Origin: Scheffersomyces stipitis CBS 6054
Taxonomy: Eukaryota; Ascomycota; Pichiomycetes; Serinales; Debaryomycetaceae
Assembly: GCF_000209165.1 (NCBI RefSeq)
Contig: NC_009048.1
Location: forward strand, 496,001-560,000
DNA: 64,000 nucleotides
Direction of reading: 5' to 3'
The notes below the pieces were generated by a model. That model did no database searches. It worked only from the letters and a program-made list of their open reading frames with translations, and had not been told where the DNA came from. Within the stretch, counting starts at the first letter, position 1, and each line of letters opens with the position of its first letter. This document shows positions 39,014 through 48,965 of this stretch, one piece after another. The position numbers and the translations under genes were made by a program.

Positions 39014-39763
39014 ATGACTTCTTATTCTCTTCAAGGGGCCCTCGACAAACTTCGAGTACGAAAATGGTTGGCAAACGCCGACGTCTACAGAGCTGTTGAT
39101 GGAGAATACACCAAAGGTAGACAGATCCACAAGGAAAACTTGGCCTTGTCTCCTTACCATGAGAAGAAACTATCACCAAATGGAAACAAACTCGATGTAG
39201 TTCTCGATAAAGACGCGCCTGATTACGACGACATGTTCATTTCCAAAGGAAGCTCCATCCCGCCGGATGAGCTTCTTGAAATCTTGAAGCCGGGGCATCT
39301 CAAGATCCCAATAAAGCACCGTGACGAATTCGCGGAAGATCGCCAATTGCCATCTTCAGAACTTCTCAAAGTTATACACTACTTTGCAAGTAAGAAATTT
39401 ACGTCGACAAAGAAGGGAGAAGTTGAAATGGCCAGAACAATGGACGAAAGTGCACTTCTAGCCCTTGGGATCCTTGTAGAACTGTGGGTAGACAGAATGG
39501 TAGATGAAAACACGGTCAAGATGTTTGTAGATCATTGCGACAGCGATAGTGATAGTCTCGATTTGGAAGGTTCATTACTTGGTGGTGAGAGCTCAGAAGA
39601 AGACGAGATAGAAGACCAAGAAGATAGCCTGCAGAATTCAGATTCATCGTCTGAAGCTGCTTCATCTCCTTCATCTTCTCCTTCTGAGTCAGACTCTGTA
39701 GATTCAGACTCAGATTCAAATTCAGGTTCTGATTCCAGCAATGGAAGTTCTGATTCAGAATAG
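39014..39763 (+). CDS. RRN10: RRN10-like protein (Pol I upstream activation factor)
   Basis: Probable subunit of the upstream activation factor that recruits RNA polymerase I to rDNA. The 249-aa product matches the yeast Rrn10 core as I recall it: IPIKHRDEFAEDR at about 98-110, ELLKVIHYFASKKF near 115-128, and MDESALLALGILVELWVDRMV near 142-162, which is the most characteristic block. It is much longer than yeast Rrn10 (145 aa as I recall), with an N-terminal extension and an acidic Ser/Asp/Glu tail of about 75 residues (DSDSDSNSGSDSS and similar), suited to CK2 phosphorylation. The assignment rests on remembered motifs, so it is moderate. Confidence 0.6.
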   Translation: MTSYSLQGALDKLRVRKWLANADVYRAVDGEYTKGRQIHKENLALSPYHEKKLSPNGNKLDVVLDKDAPDYDDMFISKGSSIPPDELLEILKPGHLKIPIKHRDEFAEDRQLPSSELLKVIHYFASKKFTSTKKGEVEMARTMDESALLALGILVELWVDRMVDENTVKMFVDHCDSDSDSLDLEGSLLGGESSEEDEIEDQEDSLQNSDSSSEAASSPSSSPSESDSVDSDSDSNSGSDSSNGSSDSE

Positions 39764-39877
39764 TTCTGGGTGAGTTTCCACTTCATCTTTTGCATCTACC
39801 AAATCTAACGACTAACGATTCACATCTTCTATAATGATTAATAATAATAATATACAGTGCTATAAACATAATGCAAT

Positions 39878-41974
39878 CTAATTAGCTTCTGGTGTAGCGT
39901 TTTCAGTTTCAGACTTGGAGAACTCCTCCACTTCAGTAGTGGACTCACGAGCCTTCTTCACAGCCTCGAGCTTCTTTTGGTAGACAGCTTCCTTGCCTTG
40001 GTCTTTAGAAGAGGTTTCAATGCCAAACACTCTGTAGAGCAATTCGTGGGTGTCCTTCTTGTTGACCATCAAATTGACATTATTTCTACCTCTCCACAAT
40101 GGCAAAAACAAGTCTTCCAAACCTTCTCCCCTGACCACAGTTAAGAACACACAGCCTTCTTCCAATTGTTCAAGTCTTTCCGAGAACTCTGGGTCTACTC
40201 CGGATTCCTTGATATCTTTCATGCTTGGGAATGCTTCCTGGAAAAGAACTTCCAACAACTTCAAGTTACAAGACAATTGTCTCTTTTCACCCAAGAACGA
40301 TCTAATAGTGTGCAACGATTCGTTCTGAACTCTCCATGGACAGTGACCATTGTCATTTCTTTGAGAAACAAACAACTTGATACCAGCCTGAACAATCTTC
40401 AACTTTTGCTCTTCAATGCTCAAAATTTCTTTCAAGATAGGAGCGACGTAATAGATAGTTCTCAATGGTTCTCCAGTTGCGTTTCTGACCAATGTGGAGT
40501 CTTTAGCAAATTTGTCGCTAACATCGTAGAATGGCCAGCACTTAGCCAATTCTGGGTGGTTCTCATCCAAAAAGATGAAAGGCTCCTCGTTGGCATCTCT
40601 AGGCAATTTTTCTTTCTTTTGTGGCTTGTGTGGAACAGTTTCAGTGGATACAACAGGAGCAGTTTCTTCGACCTTTTGCTTCTTGTTGGCGTCTTCAGCT
40701 TCTGTTTCTTCAGAAGGTCCTCTCTTGGAGTTGGCTTCAGGGTCTATCTTTTCAAACACGGTGATGAAGAAACCACCGGTGTTTTGCAAATGTGGGTACA
40801 CTCTGATACAGTTTTGCAAGTTGAATTTGGCAGTTTCTTCTTCCGTAGGAGGGAAGGCAGTGGCAGGAATATCTTCGGCACCTCTTTCACGGAGTTCCAT
40901 ATCTTTACCAAAGACCTTCCAGTCACTGATACCATTTCTTCTGACTAAGCCAGGTAACTCGTTGTCACAGTTAACCAATCTGATCTGACCGCCCCACTTT
41001 CTCAAGGCTGCAGCGACAACAGCTTCATTCTCTACTGGAGACATCGAACAAGTCGAATAGACCAATCTACCACCCTTCTTCAACAATTGCAAGCCTCTGT
41101 TCAAGATGTTAATCTGTAAAGGATGCAACCCCAAGGCGTTTCCTACAGTGAAGTCCTTCCATACGTTGACATTCTTTCTCATGGTACCATCACCTGAACA
41201 TGGAACATCACACAAGATTCTGTCAAACTTCAAGAATTCATTCGAATTGTTCAACTTGAGTCTGGGAAATAAGGTAGCGTCGTGGTTTACCACCATGAAG
41301 TTGGCCGAGTTCAATCTCTTGACCTGGTGTACCAACATATGAGATCTCTTGTAGTCAGAGTCGTTGGCCAATACAAAACCTGTAGGTAATTCCTTATCGT
41401 CATCCTGGTGTAAAGCTTCCACTAATTGAGCAGTCTTCGAACCTGGAGCAGCACACATGTCCAAAACATAGTGGTGGGGTTTGATATCCATCAACAAGGG
41501 AGGAATCATGGAAACAGCCTCTTGTCTGGAAATGTTACCAACTTCAGTTTCAATGACCAAAAAACGTTGTGTCTTGGCGAATTCCTTCTGCTTTCTGATA
41601 ACAGCCTTGGAAACATCCAATTGCCAGCCCAACTGGTCTGGATAGTACGACAAGTTCTTGGGAGTCAACTTGACACCATCAAACTCAGCATCCTTCAACT
41701 TCTCAACATGGTTGTCGATGAAGTTCTGTTTAATTTCAGAGGCATGGGCTCTAGAACCCGTGATTCTGAAGGTAAGTGGCAAGTTTTCCTGACAGTGTTG
41801 CTTGAAGGTATCCCATTCATCTTCCGGAATAATGTTCAAAGTCTTGTAGTACTTTTCCCATTTTTCAGACTCTCTCACAGCTTCGGACCAGGGGCTTCTG
41901 TCGTCTACTTCTGGTCTTTTGCCAAAGTTCTTCTTGTCGAATCCCTTGCCCTTTCTAAAATTTCTCTTACCCAT
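39878..41974 (-). CDS. NCL1: tRNA (cytosine-5)-methyltransferase Trm4/Ncl1
   Basis: NSUN2-type enzyme that makes 5-methylcytosine at several tRNA positions in the nucleus. The 698-aa product aligns along its length with yeast Trm4: SAM-binding LDMCAAPGSKTAQLVEAL, ISRQEAVSMIPP, the two reaction cysteines in ILCDVPCSGDGTMRKN (motif IV) and VYSTCSMSPVENEAV (motif VI), NTGGFFITVFEK, and KLPRDANEEPF before the C-terminal PUA-like part with ATGEPLRTIYYV. I start at MGKRNFRKGKGF (41974), as the family does; an upstream in-frame ATG at 42013 would add 13 residues without similarity. An RRPE-like GTGAAAAATTTCGATG lies just upstream. Confidence 0.95.
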   Translation of the reverse strand: MGKRNFRKGKGFDKKNFGKRPEVDDRSPWSEAVRESEKWEKYYKTLNIIPEDEWDTFKQHCQENLPLTFRITGSRAHASEIKQNFIDNHVEKLKDAEFDGVKLTPKNLSYYPDQLGWQLDVSKAVIRKQKEFAKTQRFLVIETEVGNISRQEAVSMIPPLLMDIKPHHYVLDMCAAPGSKTAQLVEALHQDDDKELPTGFVLANDSDYKRSHMLVHQVKRLNSANFMVVNHDATLFPRLKLNNSNEFLKFDRILCDVPCSGDGTMRKNVNVWKDFTVGNALGLHPLQINILNRGLQLLKKGGRLVYSTCSMSPVENEAVVAAALRKWGGQIRLVNCDNELPGLVRRNGISDWKVFGKDMELRERGAEDIPATAFPPTEEETAKFNLQNCIRVYPHLQNTGGFFITVFEKIDPEANSKRGPSEETEAEDANKKQKVEETAPVVSTETVPHKPQKKEKLPRDANEEPFIFLDENHPELAKCWPFYDVSDKFAKDSTLVRNATGEPLRTIYYVAPILKEILSIEEQKLKIVQAGIKLFVSQRNDNGHCPWRVQNESLHTIRSFLGEKRQLSCNLKLLEVLFQEAFPSMKDIKESGVDPEFSERLEQLEEGCVFLTVVRGEGLEDLFLPLWRGRNNVNLMVNKKDTHELLYRVFGIETSSKDQGKEAVYQKKLEAVKKARESTTEVEEFSKSETENATPEAN

Positions 41975-42909
41975 TTGTAGTATGCGGTTAAGTAGGTCAA
42001 TACCAAATGGCATATATGGAGAAGAATAGATGTAGGCGTTGAAGAGATGCCATAGTGAAAAATTTCGATGTCCTGCAGGAGAAAATATGGAGATGAGAGC
42101 AACAAAATTGTTTAGCGAGTAAACGGTAGATATGGTGGAAGCGGTGGATACGGAGAAGCTGATAGTTAAGTGATAATTTGAATGTAGACTTCAATTCGCT
42201 AAAGACTTTGTTATTTGCACCAAAAAATGTTTGCGTTTTCTTGGAGTTTGTAAGTTTGTAATTCATTAATTGTTTTTATCTGTTCGTTAAAAATGTTATA
42301 TATTTGAAAACTTTTGGTGAATTTGATGAAAAATGCTAAAATATTTCGTTTTTGAACTCAAGAGAAGTATATAAATCTTTACTTGCAATAAACATTCTCC
42401 TGGTTCTATCAGCTGCGCTTACACCCACCATACGACTATCTTTTTGGCACTCACCAGTATGTGGTGTCTTGTTCATCTGGACTTCTCCTCTTATCGGATT
42501 TTCGCAGCTATTATTTTGTGGCTAGAGACCACTTCCAAAATGTTGAGCCCGTCCCCTCAAACCAATAAGCTGAATTAGTTGAACAACTAGAAAAGCTCTA
42601 CATACTCGGTATCCCCAAGACCAGGCTCTTCTCTTCTTCATTTGTCTAGCACCATTTCATTCTGTCTGTTCTCGTTAACGGAGGCCCGGGAAATTCACTT
42701 ACCAGTCTATTGGAACGCGTCACGTGAGATTCATCGAGAGAAATCTGTCAATAATATTGCTGCTGCGGTCATAGACCCCACTGCTGTCTTTTTGAATTTC
42801 ATTTATAAATAATACGTTCTGTCTTGTCTCCACATTCCGAATTACAGATAGTAGTCAACTTTGCCGAGATTTGTCTTCGTCCATCTGCTCATTAGCCACT
42901 CAACCTGCC
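41975..42909. other. Divergent promoter, NCL1 / HRD1-like
   Basis: 935 bp, no supported gene. It contains an RRPE-like element near 42056-42071 with GATGAG following (42092), an ACGCGTCACGTGA composite (42715-42727) and a TATAAATAA near 42804. Confidence 0.6.
42715..42726. promoter_or_regulatory. MluI box fused to CACGTG
   Basis: ACGCGT (42715-42720) runs directly into CACGTG (42721-42726). ACGCGT is the MBF-type cell-cycle box in yeasts. About 185 bp before the HRD1-like start. Confidence 0.4.
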
Positions 42910-44423
42910 ATGTATTGGCGAAAATTGGGCTTCAGTGCTGTAAGTAGTCACACGAATGTTAATTGTGATACCTAATTTGCGAACATCAAAGAATATGAAA
43001 CTTTGAGCTTCATAACTTAATACACTCATACTATAATACTGGAGATACGATATATCATACAAGGCTGAATGGTAGCACAGTACTAGTACGATTCAATACT
43101 GTTTTGATAGTAGATTCTCCCTTTATGCTGTGCTGTATTCCACTATGAAGTATCGTATGATCTATATCGTTTCCATATTGTACACCTTCCGATGATGTTC
43201 TGTGATATCTTCCTCAATTATACTAACATATCCAGTTTGGCACGTTTCTAGGCGTCTCAGTTTACAAACGGCTAGAGATTAAGAATAACATCTACATACA
43301 ATCACCCATTAATTCCTATGGAAGCATCCAGAGCTTGGCCAGCAAGGTGTTTTCAACGTCTACAAGCACTTCGTCAAGGTCGTCCTTCAACTTCAAGCTT
43401 TTCAATCTTGGAATCTTGGGATTGCTTCTCTTCATTAACTTTGTCAAATGGGCCATCTTTGGTAAACTTTCACCTACCGAAATCAGAAATCTCAAACACA
43501 AGATCAACTATACCATCTGGGAGTTTGCCTTTGGATTCATGATCTTCTATGTAAAGTCACGATCGATCGGATTGCAAGTAATTCAGAACGAGTTGTTCAA
43601 ATTTGCTGGCCTCTTCTTTTCTGTGCTTTTGCTTAAATGTTTTCATTATCTTTCTATAGACAGAGTCAGCTCCATCTTCAACACAAATTCCAACTCGCGG
43701 GCCGAGGTGAAGTATCAGGGACTAAGACTCTTCGTTGGGCTCATAATTTTGGCATTTATTGACAACTTGTTGATCTCTCGTTTCTTGTACGAAGTGTATC
43801 AGAACTACTACTGGTCAGATAAAATGATCGAGATGTCGAAAGTAACACTCCAGGAAAACATTTTGACAGCTATCTTTGGATTTGAGATCTTGCACATCGG
43901 GCCGTTAATTTTCTTGACAATCTTGAAGTATTGCTTGGATTTCTACGAATATTTCCACTTCCATCTGGTGTGGCCCGAGGGCAATGCTCCACTTACTACA
44001 GAATTGGAGTTGAATACCTGGAAAGAAACAAAGATGAAGATTATATATGTGACAGAGTTCGTAGTGAATTTGTTACGTTTCACCATGCTCTGCATATTTT
44101 CCATCGTCTTTTTATCGCTTCACACTTTTCCCTTCCATATCTTGCCATCTTCGTACTTGAGTTTGAGAGTTTTAGTGGTGAAAACAAGACAGTTGATCAA
44201 CTTCAAAAAGAAGCAGTTCACATTGAAGAAACTTACGATTCCCGCTACACTCGAAGACCACCTGGAGCAGTGTGTCATATGTTTTGATTCCTTAGAAAAT
44301 GATGCTAGTGATTTGGAAGAGATTCGTGGATTACGCCATTGTGGCCATCACTTCCATTACGAATGCTTGAAAACCTGGATCAACTATTCAAGAAGCTGCC
44401 CTATTTGCAGAGAAAAAATATAA
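42910..44423 (+). CDS. HRD1: HRD1-like membrane RING-H2 ubiquitin ligase (exons 42910-42939, 43236-44423)
   Basis: Probable ERAD E3 ligase of the Hrd1 family. The long exon is open but has no suitable ATG near its start; a 30-nt first exon (MYWRKLGFSA) with donor GTAAGT, a 296-nt intron with branch TACTAAC (43221-43227) and acceptor ATCCAG joins in phase 0 to FGTFLGVSVYKRLEIK, giving 405 aa. Several hydrophobic segments follow (about 4-18 weak, 68-85, 97-115, 130-145, 165-185, 205-225, 295-320), then a RING-H2 at 356-401 (CVIC, RHCGHHFH, CPIC with eight ligands in Hrd1 order). LLLKCFHYLSIDRVSSIF matches the Hrd1 LLLYLKVFHWILKDR-type block. It lacks the long C-terminal tail of yeast Hrd1, so a paralogue is possible. 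Confidence 0.8.
42940..43235 (+). other. Intron of the HRD1-like gene
   Basis: 296 nt; donor GTAAGT, branch TACTAAC at 43221-43227, acceptor ATCCAG ending at 43235. It gives an in-phase join and supplies the missing ATG. An alternative acceptor at TTTCTAG (43251) would shift the join out of frame. Confidence 0.8.
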
Positions 44424-44721
44424 TAGCATAGTTTGTCTTTCCGGTACTATTTATTGGGTTCATTTCTACTAATGTGTAAAGTTTGCACATTTAACTAATT
44501 TAATACAATACCTTTGATATCTACAACACCGCAACATAATACATGTATAGTAGTTAACACAAAAAAGAATTGAAATACAAGATTTTCATCCACCTCCACC
44601 AAAGAAAAAGAACAAAATACAACAACTTATTTGTACAATGGAATAAATATGAAGTTCACTTCTATGAATAAACCGTAACTTTTGAAGCACCTCTATGAAT
44701 AGTCTAGATTTGCAGAATTGA

Positions 44722-45753
44722 CTAGAAAAAACCATTGTTGGCGGTTCCATTCGTGATTCCAGCTGTCAATGTGTCAATATCTGGTTCGTCATGGGTAAGC
44801 TGTTTTGCCAACTCCTCGATATGGTTATGACTGGAGGTTTCGCTGATGTGGAGTTCATCATGTGGCTCATCGGTGATAAAGTCGTCATATCCATACTCTT
44901 CTCCTTCTTTGAGGGGAACAACAACGTCTAGTTCCGACTGTTCTGTTTCTTCGGTGTTTGGTTGGTCTGGTTTGGAATTGTCCTGTTCGTTTTCGTTTTC
45001 GTTTTCGTTATTTTCGTAATGGTTAAAGTAAGGCTCTGGTGAAGCTATCGAGCTAGTTGACGAAGAGTTCGAGCCGAGAGCGCTATTTACATGGGTGACT
45101 GAGTTGGAGTCTACTTCATTATGTTCCTGTTGTTGGGTTTCAGTAGCTACCACGTCTTCCACAGCTTCAACTTCTTCGTTTTCTTGGTCTTCATGACCGT
45201 TTTGGTATGTCTCTTCATTTTCAATATAGTGTTCACCATTAAGATCACCATTCTGGGATGGAGAATTGGATCCAGTGCCATCTTCTTGGTACTCCATGTG
45301 CTCCAGCTCGTCAATGTCTTCAGTAGAAGCAGCCTCGGAAGCCGCAGCCTCAGCAGCAGCAGCAGCGGCCGCAGCAGCAGCCTGTTTCTGTTGCCTCTTA
45401 GAAGTTCTGGATTCTCCCCTTTCTTGCCTCAAAGCCTGTTGTTCACGATACTTGGCCAAGTAGATCTTCAACACTTCGGCGTAGTTTTCAAACCCCAAGT
45501 CGTGCATCGAGTACAAGATATCTTCTCCATTAATTGTCTTTCGTTTTTCTCTCAAACACTTATCGCTGGCTTCACTGGTTATGAAGGAAATGAACTCAGA
45601 GACACATTCTTGCATACACTCTTTGGCATCCTTGGATACTTTGGCGGTAGTAGGCAAGGTGTTCTTCATGAGTCGAGCTACATTGGCGATGGGCAACCAT
45701 CTGTCCTGCTCTCTTAGTTCCACTTCTTGTGGGTTTAAATTGTTAGGGTCCAT
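44722..45753 (-). CDS. HAP3: CCAAT-binding factor subunit Hap3 (NF-YB) with long acidic tail
   Basis: Histone-fold subunit of the HAP2/3/5 complex that binds CCAAT and controls respiratory and iron-related genes. The 343-aa product has the full NF-YB domain at about 16-107: [61 protein letters not shown]. It then differs from S. cerevisiae Hap3 (144 aa): a Gln/Lys patch, an Ala run, and about 200 residues rich in Glu, Asn and Ser ([11 protein letters not shown]), with an acidic end. Such tails could carry activation function without a separate Hap4-type partner, which is inference. CUG-clade yeasts have more than one Hap3, so the paralogue is not fixed. Confidence 0.92.
   Translation of the reverse strand: MDPNNLNPQEVELREQDRWLPIANVARLMKNTLPTTAKVSKDAKECMQECVSEFISFITSEASDKCLREKRKTINGEDILYSMHDLGFENYAEVLKIYLAKYREQQALRQERGESRTSKRQQKQAAAAAAAAAAEAAASEAASTEDIDELEHMEYQEDGTGSNSPSQNGDLNGEHYIENEETYQNGHEDQENEEVEAVEDVVATETQQQEHNEVDSNSVTHVNSALGSNSSSTSSIASPEPYFNHYENNENENENEQDNSKPDQPNTEETEQSELDVVVPLKEGEEYGYDDFITDEPHDELHISETSSHNHIEELAKQLTHDEPDIDTLTAGITNGTANNGFF
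44986..45009 (-). repeat. Hexanucleotide repeat in HAP3
   Basis: Four perfect TTCGTT copies on the plus strand encode alternating Asn-Glu (NENENENE) in the acidic tail of HAP3. Confidence 0.85.
45341..45381 (-). repeat. GCx triplet tract encoding poly-Ala in HAP3
   Basis: CAG/CGG-type triplets on the plus strand give a run of Ala ([18 protein letters not shown]) after the histone fold. Confidence 0.85.
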
Positions 45754-46049
45754 ATTCGGTTTAGGACTATTGAATATTGATTTAATGAAGACAAAACTTG
45801 TGAAAAATCTATGAGTACAATCGTATTACTTAATTTATGTGATTCACAAAGATTTCTTTCGAAAAGGTGAAATAGTACTTCAAGGATGAAAAGGTAGTTG
45901 AATATATTGTGCAAATATTAGAATAATTGTATTCTCTGTAGTTAACCGAATGAGCTTTATGAGTCAATGCTGCTATAGAATGAAAAGTACTGTGAGTTAT
46001 ATAATGAAAAATATACCTTTTAGTTCATTTAAATAATTCAAATAACTCA

Positions 46050-46067
46050 AAATTTCAATTTTTCACT
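46050..46067. promoter_or_regulatory. RRPE-like element between HAP3 and RFT1
   Basis: AAATTTCAATTTTTCACT, exact 18-base match to the SEC26 promoter at 22267. Confidence 0.4.
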
Positions 46068-46322
46068 GAAAACAAAAGCAGTTTTTCACTTTTATATTTG
46101 TACAGGTGAAAGTAACGATATTCGAGACTTCTTGGAAAACACTCTGGTTTCAATATAGCTTGATATGCAAAGTCAACTTTGTTGGCAAGGTTTAGAAAAT
46201 AGTAGCTGACTTTTGCAAAAGCTATGAGTGGCTGATTCGGGGTTAGCAGCAGAACTGGCTTGGTGAAGAATCGTCTGTTCACGAATGCGTTCAAAGAGGA
46301 TGGAGAGATTTTTGAGTGAAGT

Positions 46323-46350
46323 CACGTGTGTTGATTAATCTAGTCACGTG
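46323..46350. promoter_or_regulatory. Pair of CACGTG E-boxes
   Basis: GTCACGTGTG and AGTCACGTGG, 22 bp apart centre to centre (about two helical turns), in the HAP3/RFT1 divergent region. Confidence 0.45.
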
Positions 46351-46849
46351 GAAAAGAAGCTTGACTCTGAAGAAATTGGTGATAGAAGGATAGGTGGATA
46401 GATGGGGTTCGGGTGATAAAAATGAAGGTTGATTTCATTGTAAGTTACCTTTCATGTTTAGTTAAGCATTTTATTGTTCGAATACTTTATTCGAAGAAAG
46501 AAATGGCGTAAAATCTAAGATATTTCACATAGATATTTCGCAGCCATCAGTTTTATTCAAAAGCCATAAATATACCAAATAAAACACCAGCGATTTCAAA
46601 TGAATTTATTGTTTACATTCTATTCCAATTTATTCTCTAGTCCTCTTTACCTCTACATCAAATCAAGTTCAACTCTTATTGGGACATAATATTCTGTGAC
46701 TGGCTCAAAGTCTTCATAGTTTTCTGCAACATGCAAACTTCTGCTTTACATGTTCGAACGCGCACTTTACGAATCACCAATATGGCTCTTTACAATATAG
46801 TGCCAAATTGTAGAGTCTTCCATTTCTCGATGTCAGCTTATTTGCGCAA

Positions 46850-48643
46850 ATGCTGTTTAATGACTCTTCAAATCCAATTGTGAGCGATGAAATGTCACCT
46901 CTACTGGATAAGCCCAAAAAGCTTGAGGAAAAAGAGCAGCCAGTTGAAGAATCGGAAATCCTTCAGAAGTCCACGGCTGGAGTGTCTTTGCTTATTTCAG
47001 TCCAATTCGTAACAAAACTTTTTACGTTTGTCCTAAATCAATTGTTGATTCGATATGTCTCGCCCTCGGTCTTTGCAATTTCAATCTACTTGGAGTTTTT
47101 GGTTTCGACCGTCTTATTCTTCAGCAGAGAAGGTGAACGACTTGCAGTTCAAAGGACAGAGAATAGTAAAAGCGATCGAAGTTCTGAACAAAATAAAGGA
47201 CTAAAATATAGAACCAATTCTCGAGCTGGAACTCTTCAAAGTATCATTAATTTTGGTTTTATTCCCCTTATAATAAGTGTGCCTATCTCGGCTGCCATTT
47301 TCTATTGGCAATACAGTACTTCACAGGTATTTGATTCCGTTGTTCAGTTGCCTTTTTATACTTTGACTCTCAGTCTCGTTGGCACCTCCATATTTTTCGA
47401 ATTGGCTCTGGAACCAGCCTACGCTATTAATCAGTTCCAATTGAACTTTGGAAGACGCTCCCAATTCGAAAGCACAGCTGTATTCAATAGATGCTTGTTC
47501 ACTTTCGGTTCAGTATATGTTTCAGCTAGTGTATTGCGGTTGCAAGGGAAAACATTTGACGGAGCTGCTGTGTTAGCCTACGCTTTCGGTCAATTTGCAT
47601 ATTCGTTCACCCTCTTTGTTTGTTACATCTTTAACTTCAACAAGGAGAACAATAAAAGAAGTGCGGAAGAAAGGTTGACTTTTTCGATTCAGAAGATTAA
47701 CCAAACAAAGAACATCTATTACTTTTTTGATAGCAAGATTTTGGGTATATGGAAGGGCTTATTTGTACAGATGTTGTTTAAGCAAGTCCTCACTGAAGGT
47801 GACAAACTCCTAATGAACTATTTGTGTACTTTGGAAGATCAGGCAGTCTATTCAATTATTACTAACTACGGCTCTCTCATCGCCAGACTCTTGTTTCAAC
47901 CTATTGAAGAGTCTATGAGATTACTCTTCACCAGAACACTTTCATCGTCTCTGCCCTCAGAACTGGCGTTGAAGGACTCCTATAGAACATTATCGCTTCT
48001 TTCCATTTTCTACTTCAACTTATCGTTGATGATCATGTTAGCAGGGTTCACCAATTCATCTTTCTTATTGAAACTCATTTTCGGTGGGTCGTCCAAATGG
48101 AAGGATACTAGCATCTTCGAGGTGTTTCCACAATATACCATTTACATTCCCTTCTTGGCTTTCAATGGGATCTTGGAAGCCTTCTTCAGTAGCATAGCCA
48201 GCAACAAGGATATCAGAAACTTCTCAATTTACATGACAATTCTGACGGCAATATTTTTGGTTTCTCTGTACATCTTTATTGTACACGGTGGATTGGGATT
48301 GACTGGGTTGATTTTGGCAAATATAGTCAACATGAGTTTAAGAATAAGCTACTGCTACTTTGCCATTAGTCTGTACTACAACAAGCACAAAATAGCTCAT
48401 GCTACAGTATCTATATTGAAATATTCTAGTGCTGGAATCATTGTTACTGTCTTGTTTGAAGCTATACAACTCCTTGTACTTTCAGATGGCTCTTCAGCGT
48501 ACACAACTACGTTCATTGGTTTGGCAAAGAGTTTCCTCAATTGCCTTGCTTGTTTGCTAATGTTGTCATACTTGGAACGTCACAACTTAAAGGGATTCAT
48601 TTCACAGGCACAGCAGAGATTCTCAAAAAAGAAGGTAGAATAG
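46850..48643 (+). CDS. RFT1: Rft1 family ER membrane protein (lipid-linked oligosaccharide)
   Basis: Polytopic ER protein required in the N-glycosylation pathway for use of Man5GlcNAc2-PP-dolichol; whether it is the flippase itself is disputed. The 597-aa product has about a dozen hydrophobic segments, the Rft1 N-terminal block GVSLLISVQFVTKLFTFVLNQLLIRYVSP at about 44-72, then REGERLAVQR at about 92-101, NFGFIPL, GDKLLMNYLC in the middle (about 318-328) and NGILEAFF near 438. All are family hallmarks. The second codon is CTG, so the true start may be MSFNDSS; a Met at residue 15 (MSPLLDKP) is an alternative start. Confidence 0.93.
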   Translation: MLFNDSSNPIVSDEMSPLLDKPKKLEEKEQPVEESEILQKSTAGVSLLISVQFVTKLFTFVLNQLLIRYVSPSVFAISIYLEFLVSTVLFFSREGERLAVQRTENSKSDRSSEQNKGLKYRTNSRAGTLQSIINFGFIPLIISVPISAAIFYWQYSTSQVFDSVVQLPFYTLTLSLVGTSIFFELALEPAYAINQFQLNFGRRSQFESTAVFNRCLFTFGSVYVSASVLRLQGKTFDGAAVLAYAFGQFAYSFTLFVCYIFNFNKENNKRSAEERLTFSIQKINQTKNIYYFFDSKILGIWKGLFVQMLFKQVLTEGDKLLMNYLCTLEDQAVYSIITNYGSLIARLLFQPIEESMRLLFTRTLSSSLPSELALKDSYRTLSLLSIFYFNLSLMIMLAGFTNSSFLLKLIFGGSSKWKDTSIFEVFPQYTIYIPFLAFNGILEAFFSSIASNKDIRNFSIYMTILTAIFLVSLYIFIVHGGLGLTGLILANIVNMSLRISYCYFAISLYYNKHKIAHATVSILKYSSAGIIVTVLFEAIQLLVLSDGSSAYTTTFIGLAKSFLNCLACLLMLSYLERHNLKGFISQAQQRFSKKKVE

Positions 48644-48965
48644 TGGAAATGTAGATAGCCAGATAGACCTCGAGTAACGACTCACAAATGCATATAGACA
48701 CCATAATAACGTGGCTCAAATATACAATAAGAAAAGAATACTTTGAAGAACCGATATAGTTCAACTTTCCAATCTTGTTCAGAGTTGAATACTTCAAAAA
48801 AATACTTTGGGTCGTCACACCAGATACTTGAAATCAACGATAAATAATGTAGTGCCGTCCGTTTCGCCTCCACCACGGGTAACATACTGTGCTGAATTGC
48901 TTCCCTCCAGTGATGGTGCTACTCATTGCTAGAATGTAACAGACTGATTACTCGAGTCGTTCTAA

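Larger units (their letters stand above)
45754..46849. other. Divergent promoter, HAP3 / RFT1
   Basis: 1.1 kb without a supported gene. It holds two CACGTG sites (46323-46328, 46345-46350), and an 18-base element identical to one upstream of SEC26 (46050-46067). A 79-codon frame at 46055-46294 is AT-rich and featureless. Confidence 0.6.

Noticed and set aside
45121..45717. 198-codon plus-strand frame opposite HAP3
   Set aside because: Antisense shadow of the histone fold and repeats.
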